A stretch of 11,069 nt of DNA from Hyphomicrobiales bacterium (GTDB taxonomy: Bacteria > Pseudomonadota > Alphaproteobacteria > Rhizobiales > Aestuariivirgaceae), in contig JAMOMM010000264.1 in the NCBI GenBank assembly GCA_027067085.1, forward strand, positions 1 to 11,069. Direction: 5' to 3'. Positions 1 to 6,044 of the stretch are shown one piece after another. Positions within the stretch are counted from its first letter, which is position 1. Every line of letters begins with the position of its first letter. The notes under the pieces were generated by a model. The model was given only the letters and a program-made list of their open reading frames with translations, did no database searches and was not told the origin of the DNA. Made by a program: the position numbers and the translations under genes.

Positions 1-9
1 TTCCATGAC

Positions 10-939
10 ATGAATTTATCTAACCTTAAAGATCGCTGCGGATTAACTGTAAAAATTTCAACTGGCGCGCACAGTGGTGCTCAATTATGCTTCCCCATTA
101 CCCATAAAGAGACAATTACCGTTGGCTCTTCCCCCCACGATGATGTCGTTTTGCTTGCATCTAAAGTTGCTGAAACACATTTCGCGATTAGTCCAGGTTC
201 CTTTGCTGATAATCAGGTAACAATCATTGCGAAAAACAGTTCCGTTACTTTAAGCGATGGGCAACTATTGGGCGCAGCTCAATGGGCAAAGATGAGCCTG
301 CCTTGCACAATCACATTTGGTGATACTGCAATACAATTAAGTCGAAACATCAGTACCGAAACAGTCAAAAAAATTGCCGAGCCAGTGTTATTACTTGGTG
401 GCAGCATCGTTCTTGGCGCACTCGTTACAGCAGTTGTTGCCTCTGGGTTTTCTCATATCAAACAAGCCGTCGCAAACACTGACAATGCTCCAAAAGCAGT
501 TGTCGCCCAAACATCTCCAAGCGCATATATTCCAAATATTCAGCGCCAGGCTCAAACCACGGTGATGCTTCGCAAACAGCTTATTCAAGCAGGACTAAAC
601 ACATACCTAACGATCCAAAAAGGCCCTGTTGGGACTGTCGAGGTATCGGGTGTAATTTCAGAGCAACAACGTAACAACTGGCGTGCCGTGCTACAATGGT
701 ACGATAGCCAGACTGACATCGCCGAAATGGTCAACAAAGTCACTACAGGCAATGTCCAAAACCTAAAGCTTGTCATCAAAAGCATTTGGCTAGATGGTGA
801 TGACCGGGTTGTTGTTTTTGCAGATGGGCAAATGGCAAAAATTGGCGAGACCATCAAAAATGGTTGGAAAGTCAGCGCCATTTCAAGAAATTATGTCGCC
901 GTTAATCGCGGGCAACGAACAATCAAAATTACGTACTAG
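10..939 (+). CDS. sctD: SctD/YscD-like type III secretion inner-membrane ring protein
   Basis: Likely the SctD component, which forms the outer of the two inner-membrane rings of a T3SS basal body. Visible layout: a beta-rich cytoplasmic N-terminus (about residues 12-112) of the FHA-like type with an ITVGSSPHDDVVL stretch; one transmembrane helix at about 125-147 (PVLLLGGSIVLGALVTAVVA); then a short periplasmic part with a BON/ring-building-like segment (about 183-232) and a beta-rich end (about 253-309, IWLDGDDRVVVFADGQ and GWKVSAISRNYVAVNRG) typical of the YscD periplasmic region. At 309 aa it is shorter than the roughly 400 aa of YscD or EscD, so a ring module may be missing. The start lies in an ATGA context: a frame that could belong to an upstream gene stops at 11-13, which would suggest translational coupling within an apparatus operon to the left. 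Assignment rests on architecture and motif resemblance, without a search. Confidence 0.72.
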   Translation: MNLSNLKDRCGLTVKISTGAHSGAQLCFPITHKETITVGSSPHDDVVLLASKVAETHFAISPGSFADNQVTIIAKNSSVTLSDGQLLGAAQWAKMSLPCTITFGDTAIQLSRNISTETVKKIAEPVLLLGGSIVLGALVTAVVASGFSHIKQAVANTDNAPKAVVAQTSPSAYIPNIQRQAQTTVMLRKQLIQAGLNTYLTIQKGPVGTVEVSGVISEQQRNNWRAVLQWYDSQTDIAEMVNKVTTGNVQNLKLVIKSIWLDGDDRVVVFADGQMAKIGETIKNGWKVSAISRNYVAVNRGQRTIKITY

Positions 940-1005
940 AGCGTTTCATATTTTGTTTGAATCTCATATACTCTCTCAGCCTTTGAGAAAACCCCATCAT
1001 AGAAC

Positions 1006-1053
1006 AAAAAACGCCTTGCATCTTCCATTCAAGAAACTGCAAGGCATTTTTAT
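1006..1053. terminator. Bidirectional terminator after sctD
   Basis: GCCTTGCA (1013-1020) pairs with TGCAAGGC (1038-1045), and an inner TCTT/AAGA pairing can extend the stem. There is an A-run on the left (1006-1011) and a T-run on the right (1047-1051), so it could end transcripts from both sides. It lies about 70 bp past the sctD stop. Confidence 0.75.
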
Positions 1054-1104
1054 CAACAATGTTTATTTAAGCACTTCATGTTTGTTTGAATCGCAAACAT
1101 CACA

Positions 1105-1139
1105 TAAAATTACCAGTACCTTAGACAACTCGTACTGGT
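1105..1139 (-). terminator. Probable terminator of the RTX/175-aa operon
   Basis: A perfect 8-bp inverted repeat, ACCAGTAC (1112-1119) and GTACTGGT (1132-1139), with a 12-nt loop. Read on the minus strand, the hairpin is followed by AATTTTAT. It sits just past the stop of the 175-aa gene. The U-tract is weak, so a role as a protein-binding palindrome cannot be ruled out. Confidence 0.5.
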
Positions 1140-1165
1140 CCAATATAAACCAATACAATTCTAGC

Positions 1166-1693
1166 TTACGAAGAAGCCAACCAATTGGATGTGATGTTTT
1201 CAAGCGCAACTTCTAGCTGGCCCTCATCTTGACCACAGCACCAATTGTCATAAACTTTTTCCGACAAAAACATCGTGTCGCCAATGACGGCCGATGTGAA
1301 CGTCACTGCATTTTCTCCCAGACTTTCAGCCGAAACAATAGCAACTTCTGGCAACTGATCTTGCGGAATATTTTTCAGTAAAGATTTGATATTAGATTCG
1401 GCGCCAAAGCTGTTTTGAGTAGATAAATTATCAACCAAATCACCCAGACCAACAGTCCGAGTTGTTTCATAAACCGCAGCGGTTTCGCCTGAAGTTCGCG
1501 CAGCAGCAGACATGACTTTGCCTAACTGTATTGTCGTCACTTGAGGATCCATAGACTTAACCACAGGTGTGCCTATTTTGCGACGCTGTGCTGCAAGTTG
1601 GTCATCAAACGCAGACTTATCATTCTCTGCTTTACCCACCCCATTTGAAGCGATGTTTTTAACATCTGAAATTTGCGAACCAATTTTATCCAT
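1166..1693 (-). CDS. Hypothetical protein, candidate secreted protein (175 aa)
   Basis: Family not recognised. No signal peptide or transmembrane helix is visible. The N-terminus is polar (MDKIGSQISDVKNIASNG), as is common in T3SS substrates. The middle (about residues 50-95) looks helical, with Ala, Thr and Gly. The C-terminal 60 residues read AIVSAESLGENAVTFTSAV..GDTMFLSEKVYDNW, then a CC pair (152-153), then QLEVALENITSNWLASS. This tail loosely resembles a segment that precedes EEIGHWLD-type zinc motifs in some RTX-associated putative peptidases, but the His is absent and the protein stops there. The ATG at 1693 is preferred over an in-frame TTG four codons upstream. It lies 55 bp after the RTX gene with no terminator between them, so the two are probably cotranscribed. 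Function unknown. Confidence 0.7.
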   Translation of the reverse strand: MDKIGSQISDVKNIASNGVGKAENDKSAFDDQLAAQRRKIGTPVVKSMDPQVTTIQLGKVMSAAARTSGETAAVYETTRTVGLGDLVDNLSTQNSFGAESNIKSLLKNIPQDQLPEVAIVSAESLGENAVTFTSAVIGDTMFLSEKVYDNWCCGQDEGQLEVALENITSNWLASS

Positions 1694-1748
1694 ATTACAA
1701 CTCAATCTTTATTCTACTTTACGCACATATATCGTGCTGGTTTATCTA

Positions 1749-3443
1749 TTAAGCAACGCCTTGCAATTTCCGCGCCATTTCCTCTTGTTCAGCTGTTTGG
1801 CCGCTTTGTTTTTCTTTCTCAACTTCATTATCTAGAGATTCACGATAAGAAGTCGTCATGCTTATGTCTGACTGCATCAAAGTAAACGCATCAGAAAAGC
1901 CTCGCTCAAAAAAACCATCATTATTATTCATAAAGGTTGCCCCAGCTTCGCCAACATCTTGGCGGGCAAAATCACTTGCATCAGCAATATCAGAAAACAC
2001 TAAATCATCGACGGACATTTCAGTCCCTTGAGCAAACTCAAGCGTTTCAATCTGATCGAAAACAACCACATTTGGTCCTCTTTCTGCAACCAATTTTCCA
2101 TCTTCACGTTGATAGAATGTGTAATCGTCTTGTCTACCTGGCAACACCATGGTGTCATCACCTTCACCACCAAAAACAATTTTCTGGCCATTGCCTACAA
2201 CCAAATAGTCATCTCCAGTGCCACCATCCAAAGTGTCATTTCCATAGCCTGCATAAAGAGTATCGTTGCCTTCCCCACCAGCAATTAAATCATCCCCGTA
2301 TCCACCTGCAATAAAATCATCACCCTGGCCCCCATATAGCCGGTCATTTCCGTAACCGCCATAGATGGTATCGTCATCGAGACCACCGTTTATTTTATCG
2401 TCCCCATCACCGCCAAACAACAAGTCTTCGCCCTGGCCGCCGTCAATTTGATCGTTCCCGCTTTCACCGCCAATACGATCATCACCATCACCCCCAAGTA
2501 AGAGGTCTTGGCCAGTGCCACCGTAAATTCTGTCATTTCCAGCACCGCCGCTAAGCGTATCATCGCCAAATTCACCAACCAGATAATCGTCTCCCTCACC
2601 GCCAAAAGCAACATCATCACCCCAACCCCCATTAAGGTAGTCATTGCCTAACCCACCATCTAGGGTATCATCACCAAAGCCACCGTAGAGCTCATCATCA
2701 CCGCCTTCGCCGAGAATTTCATCATTGGCAAAGCCACCATAAACTGTGTCATCACCGTCACCAGCCAGTACAATTGCTTCATTGTTTTGGTTTTGCTGAG
2801 ATCCGGTGCTTTGTGACGCTTCATCAAGAGTAATGACATCTTCACCTTCACCGGTTACGATCATCACATCACCGTCATTAACAGAAATATTGACATCACC
2901 GCCATCAGTTTCAACAATCACGCTGCCGTCTTGAACGGAAACTGATAGCTCATTTTCACTGGCGACCACAACGGTTTCACCACCATCTGATTCAACGTTC
3001 ACAGTGGTATCACCAGAAACAGCTTCTAAATTGCCAACCTGTTCTGTTGCAACACGCACATCACCATCATTGCCACTGACTTCAACCGTTTTTGCATCAG
3101 TTGTAACTTGGACCAAGGTTTCATCGGACTCAACATGTACAGTTGCAGAAGCTGTATCAATTGTCGTATCGCCATTGCTTTGTTGAACAGCATCATCGGC
3201 ATGATTTGTGGAAACAGCAACATCACCGTCATTGTCGACAATAACTGTTTTGCTTTGCACTTTTCCGTCTGGAAGTTTCTGCTCGCGTCTACTTTCCACT
3301 TCAGTTTCAAATGCCAACGCAAGTTTTGTTGAGGCCGATTCGGCGTTTTTTTGCTGAAGGGCTTGAGCGGCCCCTTCTAAGGAAAAGTTCGAATTTTCAA
3401 TATGTAAATTGCCCACGATGTCAGTCCAATTCATTACGGCCAA
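1749..3443 (-). CDS. RTX (hemolysin-type Ca2+-binding repeat) protein, no Sec signal
   Basis: A 564-aa acidic protein. Residues about 65-205 hold a beta-rich region of loose repeats around (N/D)DGDVxVxT, with two copies of a unit of about 50 residues and partial further ones. Residues about 227-433 are 23 consecutive nonapeptides of the GGxGxDxUx type, which fold into a Ca2+-binding parallel beta-roll in known RTX proteins. A DDYTFYQREDGK..ERG..VVFDQIETLEF cap follows, as in many RTX proteins, and then an unusual polar helical tail of about 95 residues. No catalytic domain is recognised. RTX proteins usually leave by type I secretion, but no ABC transporter, MFP or TolC gene is visible here; the gene lies beside a T3SS gene and shares a promoter element with the other candidate effectors. 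Start is uncertain: TTG 3443 has AGAGG five bases upstream; TTG 3461 and ATG 3434 are alternatives. Confidence 0.85.
   Translation of the reverse strand: MAVMNWTDIVGNLHIENSNFSLEGAAQALQQKNAESASTKLALAFETEVESRREQKLPDGKVQSKTVIVDNDGDVAVSTNHADDAVQQSNGDTTIDTASATVHVESDETLVQVTTDAKTVEVSGNDGDVRVATEQVGNLEAVSGDTTVNVESDGGETVVVASENELSVSVQDGSVIVETDGGDVNISVNDGDVMIVTGEGEDVITLDEASQSTGSQQNQNNEAIVLAGDGDDTVYGGFANDEILGEGGDDELYGGFGDDTLDGGLGNDYLNGGWGDDVAFGGEGDDYLVGEFGDDTLSGGAGNDRIYGGTGQDLLLGGDGDDRIGGESGNDQIDGGQGEDLLFGGDGDDKINGGLDDDTIYGGYGNDRLYGGQGDDFIAGGYGDDLIAGGEGNDTLYAGYGNDTLDGGTGDDYLVVGNGQKIVFGGEGDDTMVLPGRQDDYTFYQREDGKLVAERGPNVVVFDQIETLEFAQGTEMSVDDLVFSDIADASDFARQDVGEAGATFMNNNDGFFERGFSDAFTLMQSDISMTTSYRESLDNEVEKEKQSGQTAEQEEMARKLQGVA
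2145..2747 (-). repeat. RTX nonapeptide array (27-bp DNA period)
   Basis: The nucleotide trace of the RTX beta-roll: tandem 27-bp units encoding GGxGxDxUx, uninterrupted apart from diverged units such as GEGGDDELY, GGLDDDTIY and VGNGQKIVF. A further diverged unit (AGDGDDTVY) extends the array to about 2765. The units are coding and diverged at DNA level, so this is an old expansion. Confidence 0.9.
2829..3251 (-). repeat. Beta-strand repeat region in the RTX protein
   Basis: Encodes recurring strands: VIVDNDGDVAVST, VEVSGNDGDVRVAT, VSVQDGSVIVET and ISVNDGDVMIVT, with GDTT..V.VESD.ET occurring twice. It suggests a beta-solenoid-like domain distinct from the RTX roll. Family not recognised. 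Confidence 0.6.
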
Positions 3444-3471
3444 TGCGGCCTCTATACTCAACTCTGCGCAA

Positions 3472-3518
3472 CTTTTTCACTAAAATCCAGTGTGGTAAAC
3501 TACGCAGACAACTACGTA
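3472..3518 (-). promoter_or_regulatory. Shared effector promoter element, copy A (RTX operon)
   Basis: On the minus strand: TACGTAG (3512-3518), TGCGTAG (3500-3506), then TTTACCA (3493-3499) followed by CACTGG. The two heptamer starts are 12 bp apart and the inner one abuts TTTACCA. TTTACC may act as a -35-like hexamer, but the -10 position is poor (AAAAAG or AAAAGT), which suggests dependence on an activator. It matches copies B and C over about 17 bp, with few differences. Confidence 0.65.
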
Positions 3519-3533
3519 GAGGTCACACCGTTC

Positions 3534-3562
3534 TTTGGGTATAAAAGTAGAACACACCCAAA
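3534..3562. repeat. 7-bp inverted repeat upstream of promoter A
   Basis: TTTGGGT (3534-3540) and ACCCAAA (3556-3562) with a 15-nt spacer, between promoter copy A and the terminator of the 507-aa gene. It has no U-tract that would make it a terminator. It could be an operator, but the short arms make chance possible. Confidence 0.3.
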
Positions 3563-3582
3563 CTCTCACTGTTTCGCGCATT

Positions 3583-3627
3583 AAAAAAGGGAACAAAAAC
3601 CAAACGAATGCCTTTGTCCCCCTTTTC
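3583..3627 (-). terminator. Terminator of the 507-aa gene
   Basis: On the minus strand, AAAAGGGGGACAAA pairs with TTTGTTCCCTTTTTT across a loop, giving a long stem with small mismatches that ends in a U-run. It lies just past the stop at 3644. Confidence 0.75.
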
Positions 3628-3643
3628 ACATTTTTGGATCAGC

Positions 3644-5167
3644 TTAACCGTAACGGTTAAACTCGGTGAAATCAGTATCGAACAAGTCTTCAACTTCATA
3701 CTGTCCAACTGTTGTTTTATCACCAGCGTTAGTTCTGTTGTCGAACATATTGTCAATCGCACCGCCGCCTTGAGCGCCAGTACCTTTATCACCATTACGT
3801 GCTTCGCCATCACCATCAGCTGATTGACCAAACAAACCATGAGGCATAACACCATCAGCATTTACATTTTCACTTGCAAAATCAATGTTGATATAATCGC
3901 CAGTTTGATGGAACGTGACATCATATTCTTCATCTTTAATGGTGACCTTATTACCTTCTTTAATAACTTTGCCGTCAGCGAACACACCGTCACAATCAAT
4001 GACTTCACCGTTGATTTCTAGAGAGCCATCTTTGCCGATTTTAATTTGATCGTCGCCAAGAACAACACCAGCTTCACCTACAATTGTAGAACCATTGCCT
4101 TTCCAGTCTTCAAACTTACCGTTAATTTGAATGCCATCATCAGACAACAAGTTGTAAGTTTTACCAGCTTCACCTTGCACATCATACTCACCGCCATCAG
4201 CACCAACAAAATGCGGATCACCCCAAATGCGGGCACCATCTTTAATGGCAACAACAGGCTCTTCCACTGGGCAGTCATGATTGTCATCAACGGCAGGGTC
4301 TTCTGAAACAGGGGTTTCTGGCTCTTCAACAACAGGGGTTTCTGGTTGTTCAGTTACTGGGTCATTATCGCAATTGAGATTAGCAGAACTCGACCAGTTT
4401 TTCAGAATGCTATCAGTAAGTGTGCCGTTATTTGTGCCTGTATTTTTACCAGCACCGCCATCAAGAACACTATTAGTGATTTCACCATTGTTGACACCCG
4501 TATCATCACCGGCACCAGCGTTGAGCATCACATCATCCATCTTGCTATTATTGATGGCTGTATCATTGCCTTCACCAAGATTGATTTTTGCATCTGAGAT
4601 TTTGCCATTATTAACAAATGTATCATTACCTTCACCAAGGTTGATTTTTGCATCCGTTAAAGAGCCATTGACGATAACTGTATCATCACCTTTGCCACCA
4701 ACAATTTTTACATCTTTAAGGTCGCCTTTAATGATGAAAGTATCATCGCCATCACCACCTTTCACAACACCGCCATGTTCATCTAAATACTTTTGGTCAA
4801 CGATGATTGTTTTACCTTCAGGCTTTGGACAATCATGATCGTTTTGAACAACATTACCATCAACACCATCCATATCGGCAAAATCAGTAGGTTGTTGTGT
4901 ATTTGGAGTGTCTACAGGTTGCGGATCTACATGGTGGCAGCAGTGATGTTCAACATTTTGAGCTGTTGAAGGACGGGCTTGCTTGTTGTCTTGCCCGATA
5001 ACGGAATCAATTAAATTCGAAGTAAACTTAGCACCTGGGCTGATCGCCTCATGAAAGCCAACCGCTTTCTTTGTAAAGTTTTCAAATTTATCACCAGCAC
5101 GGTCGCCTAAAACACTACCAACAACGTCGCCTGCTAGTTTACCAGCAAAATCACTTACAATACCCAT
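3644..5167 (-). CDS. Candidate T3SS effector: 20-residue repeats plus GDPH (VWD/DUF1521-like) domain
   Basis: A 507-aa protein with no Sec signal; the ATG has AAGGAG seven bases upstream. Order: a glycine-rich amphipathic N-terminus (MGIVSDFAGKLAGDVVGSVL); a HHCCHH cluster (74-79); HDCP (111-114); an EHGG module leading into six repeats of about 20 residues (134-254, pattern xxxGxGxDTxxxNGxxxDxx); a Pro/Glu-rich linker (270-306) with a second HDCP (297-300); and a C-terminal domain from about 310 that begins IWGDPHF, continues EYDVQGEAGKTYNLLSDDG, and ends near PHGLFGQ. GDPH starts VWD domains and is also the Asp-Pro cleavage site in DUF1521 effectors such as Bradyrhizobium NopE1, which self-cleave on metal binding. 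That points to Ca2+-dependent self-cleavage at D317-P318, by analogy only. It has its own promoter element (copy B) and terminator. The domain family needs a profile search. Confidence 0.85.
   Translation of the reverse strand: MGIVSDFAGKLAGDVVGSVLGDRAGDKFENFTKKAVGFHEAISPGAKFTSNLIDSVIGQDNKQARPSTAQNVEHHCCHHVDPQPVDTPNTQQPTDFADMDGVDGNVVQNDHDCPKPEGKTIIVDQKYLDEHGGVVKGGDGDDTFIIKGDLKDVKIVGGKGDDTVIVNGSLTDAKINLGEGNDTFVNNGKISDAKINLGEGNDTAINNSKMDDVMLNAGAGDDTGVNNGEITNSVLDGGAGKNTGTNNGTLTDSILKNWSSSANLNCDNDPVTEQPETPVVEEPETPVSEDPAVDDNHDCPVEEPVVAIKDGARIWGDPHFVGADGGEYDVQGEAGKTYNLLSDDGIQINGKFEDWKGNGSTIVGEAGVVLGDDQIKIGKDGSLEINGEVIDCDGVFADGKVIKEGNKVTIKDEEYDVTFHQTGDYINIDFASENVNADGVMPHGLFGQSADGDGEARNGDKGTGAQGGGAIDNMFDNRTNAGDKTTVGQYEVEDLFDTDFTEFNRYG
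4406..4768 (-). repeat. 60-bp tandem coding repeats (20-residue solenoid units)
   Basis: Six in-frame units at a strict 60-bp period after a 63-bp first unit. Each encodes a GxGxDT turn followed by a V/I strand, NG, and a D at about position 18. The core changes in order along the protein: GDGDDTF, GKGDDTV, GEGNDTF, GEGNDTA, GAGDDTG, GAGKNTG. The first units resemble RTX Ca2+ sites; the last has lost the Asp pair. Confidence 0.85.
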
Positions 5168-5219
5168 TTTCTATCTCCTTTTTAATTTTGTTCTAATTCG
5201 ATAAAACCACAATGCCCGT

Positions 5220-5274
5220 TACATAGAAAAAAACCCATTCTGGTAAAATACGTAGAAGAAATGCGTACTACGTA
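5220..5274 (-). promoter_or_regulatory. Shared effector promoter element, copy B (507-aa gene)
   Basis: On the minus strand: TACGTAG (5268-5274), TACGCAT (5261-5267) and TACGTAT (5248-5254), the last abutting TTTACCA and then GAATGGG. Sixteen bases after TTTACC comes TATGTA (5220-5225), a fair -10. The start codon lies about 50 bp further on. The CCATTCTGGTAAA-TAC segment differs from copy C at one position in 17. Confidence 0.7.
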
Positions 5275-5315
5275 CTCTGACAGTCTAATGACCTCTTTTG
5301 TTAACCATCACGCAC

Positions 5316-5344
5316 AAAAAAACCCGCTGCCAGAGCAACGGGTT
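5316..5344 (-). terminator. Terminator of the 144-aa glycine-zipper gene
   Basis: AACCCG (5321-5326) pairs with CGGGTT (5339-5344), and an inner TTGC/GCAG pairing extends the stem to about 10 bp in the minus transcript. A run of seven U follows (from 5322 to 5316). Confidence 0.85.
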
Positions 5345-5384
5345 TGAATTGAAACACAGATAAAGCCTGCATTAAATTTTTGAC

Positions 5385-5819
5385 TCAAGAATATTCTTGA
5401 GCATGATGACAACATGCTTCGGCATGAACTTGTGCACTACTTTGGCTCGGGCCATTTACAGCAGGGGCAGCGACTTGTTGAGCTTCACCACCATTAATTT
5501 GCTGCATCACCAAATTAACAATCTGGTTGATAATATTATTTGCAGGTTCTTTATTTGCACTGGCATCATTGCCACCAAACAAACTACCAAGCATTTGAGT
5601 GGCCATACCCATCATACCGCCGCCGCCCATGACACTACCAAGCATATCGCCAATGCCGCCGCCACCGCCCATAAGGCCACCAAGCATGCCGCCAATGCCA
5701 CCACCGCCATCAGATTTTCCAGCGCCATCAATTGCACCACCAATACCTGCACCAATCGCAGTTCCAATTCCAGGTACGATGCTACCTACAACACCACCAA
5801 TAATACTTCCTAAGCCCAT
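5385..5819 (-). CDS. Glycine-zipper protein with C-terminal CCHH, harpin-like or translocator-like (144 aa)
   Basis: Residues 2-80 are dominated by Gly, Ala, Ile, Leu and Met in glycine-zipper patterns (IGGVVGSIVPGIGTAIGAGI, then GGMLGGLMGGGGGIGDML), which favour membrane insertion or oligomerisation. Residues 93-110 form a predicted amphipathic helix (ANNIINQIVNLVMQQING). The tail carries SSAQVHAEACCHH (CCHH at 136-139), resembling STAQNVEHHCCHH in the 507-aa protein. No Sec signal. The start ATG at 5819 follows a GGAAGGAT Shine-Dalgarno; an in-frame ATG nine codons upstream would skip it. Small Gly-rich secreted proteins of T3SSs include harpins, which affect host membranes, but harpins normally lack Cys, so the resemblance is one of composition only. 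It has its own promoter element (copy C) and terminator. Confidence 0.8.
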   Translation of the reverse strand: MGLGSIIGGVVGSIVPGIGTAIGAGIGGAIDGAGKSDGGGGIGGMLGGLMGGGGGIGDMLGSVMGGGGMMGMATQMLGSLFGGNDASANKEPANNIINQIVNLVMQQINGGEAQQVAAPAVNGPSQSSAQVHAEACCHHAQEYS

Positions 5820-5882
5820 TTTCTTATCCTTCCAGTTTAATTTCATTCAAACTCTATGATTTGATAAATTAACTATCCCAAA

Positions 5883-5938
5883 AAATATGGTTAAAACCCA
5901 TTCTGGTAAACTACTTAGGCAACCTACGTATCTACGTA
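5883..5938 (-). promoter_or_regulatory. Shared effector promoter element, copy C (144-aa gene)
   Basis: On the minus strand: TACGTAG (5932-5938), TACGTAG (5924-5930), then TAAGTAG (5911-5917) abutting TTTACCA and GAATGGG. ATATTT (5883-5888) lies 16 bases past TTTACC as a possible -10. Heptamer starts are 8 and 13 bp apart; copy B shows 7 and 13. Confidence 0.7.
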
Positions 5939-5964
5939 CCCCCCTCCCCACTAAGCTCTACCCA

Positions 5965-5993
5965 AGAAAAAACTCACCGTAAAACAGTGAGTT
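5965..5993 (-). terminator. Terminator of the 112-aa gene
   Basis: AACTCAC (5971-5977) pairs with GTGAGTT (5987-5993) over a 9-nt loop. On the minus strand a U-run follows at once. Confidence 0.8.
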
Positions 5994-6044
5994 AAGAGGG
6001 AAGTAAGCAGCATTACTCAGACAATACTGGATGATCCTATAAGG

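Noticed and set aside
929..935. TTACGTA near the end of sctD as another promoter heptamer
   Set aside because: A single copy within coding sequence, with no second heptamer and no TTTACCA nearby.
1714..1725. CTACTTTACGCA between the RTX and 175-aa genes as a fifth copy of the element
   Set aside because: Spacing and sequence fit poorly and TTTACCA is missing; the short gap without a terminator fits an operon better.
4406..4768. Regularly spaced repeats resembling a CRISPR array or satellite
   Set aside because: The 60-bp units are in frame, diverged, and fully explained by 20-residue protein repeats; there are no conserved repeat/spacer boundaries. The same holds for the 27-bp RTX units.
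4281..4838. A 185-codon plus-strand frame
   Set aside because: It lies wholly inside the 507-aa gene, and its Ser/Pro/Leu-rich sequence is the antisense of the repeats.
5149..5167. N-myristoylation of the 507-aa and 144-aa proteins (MGIVS, MGLGS)
   Set aside because: Ser is at position 5, not 6 as in the usual host myristoylation consensus, so the match is incomplete.
5599..5859. A proline-rich plus-strand frame
   Set aside because: Antisense of the Gly-rich codons of the 144-aa gene, where GGN read in reverse gives Pro. No ribosome-binding site or other support.
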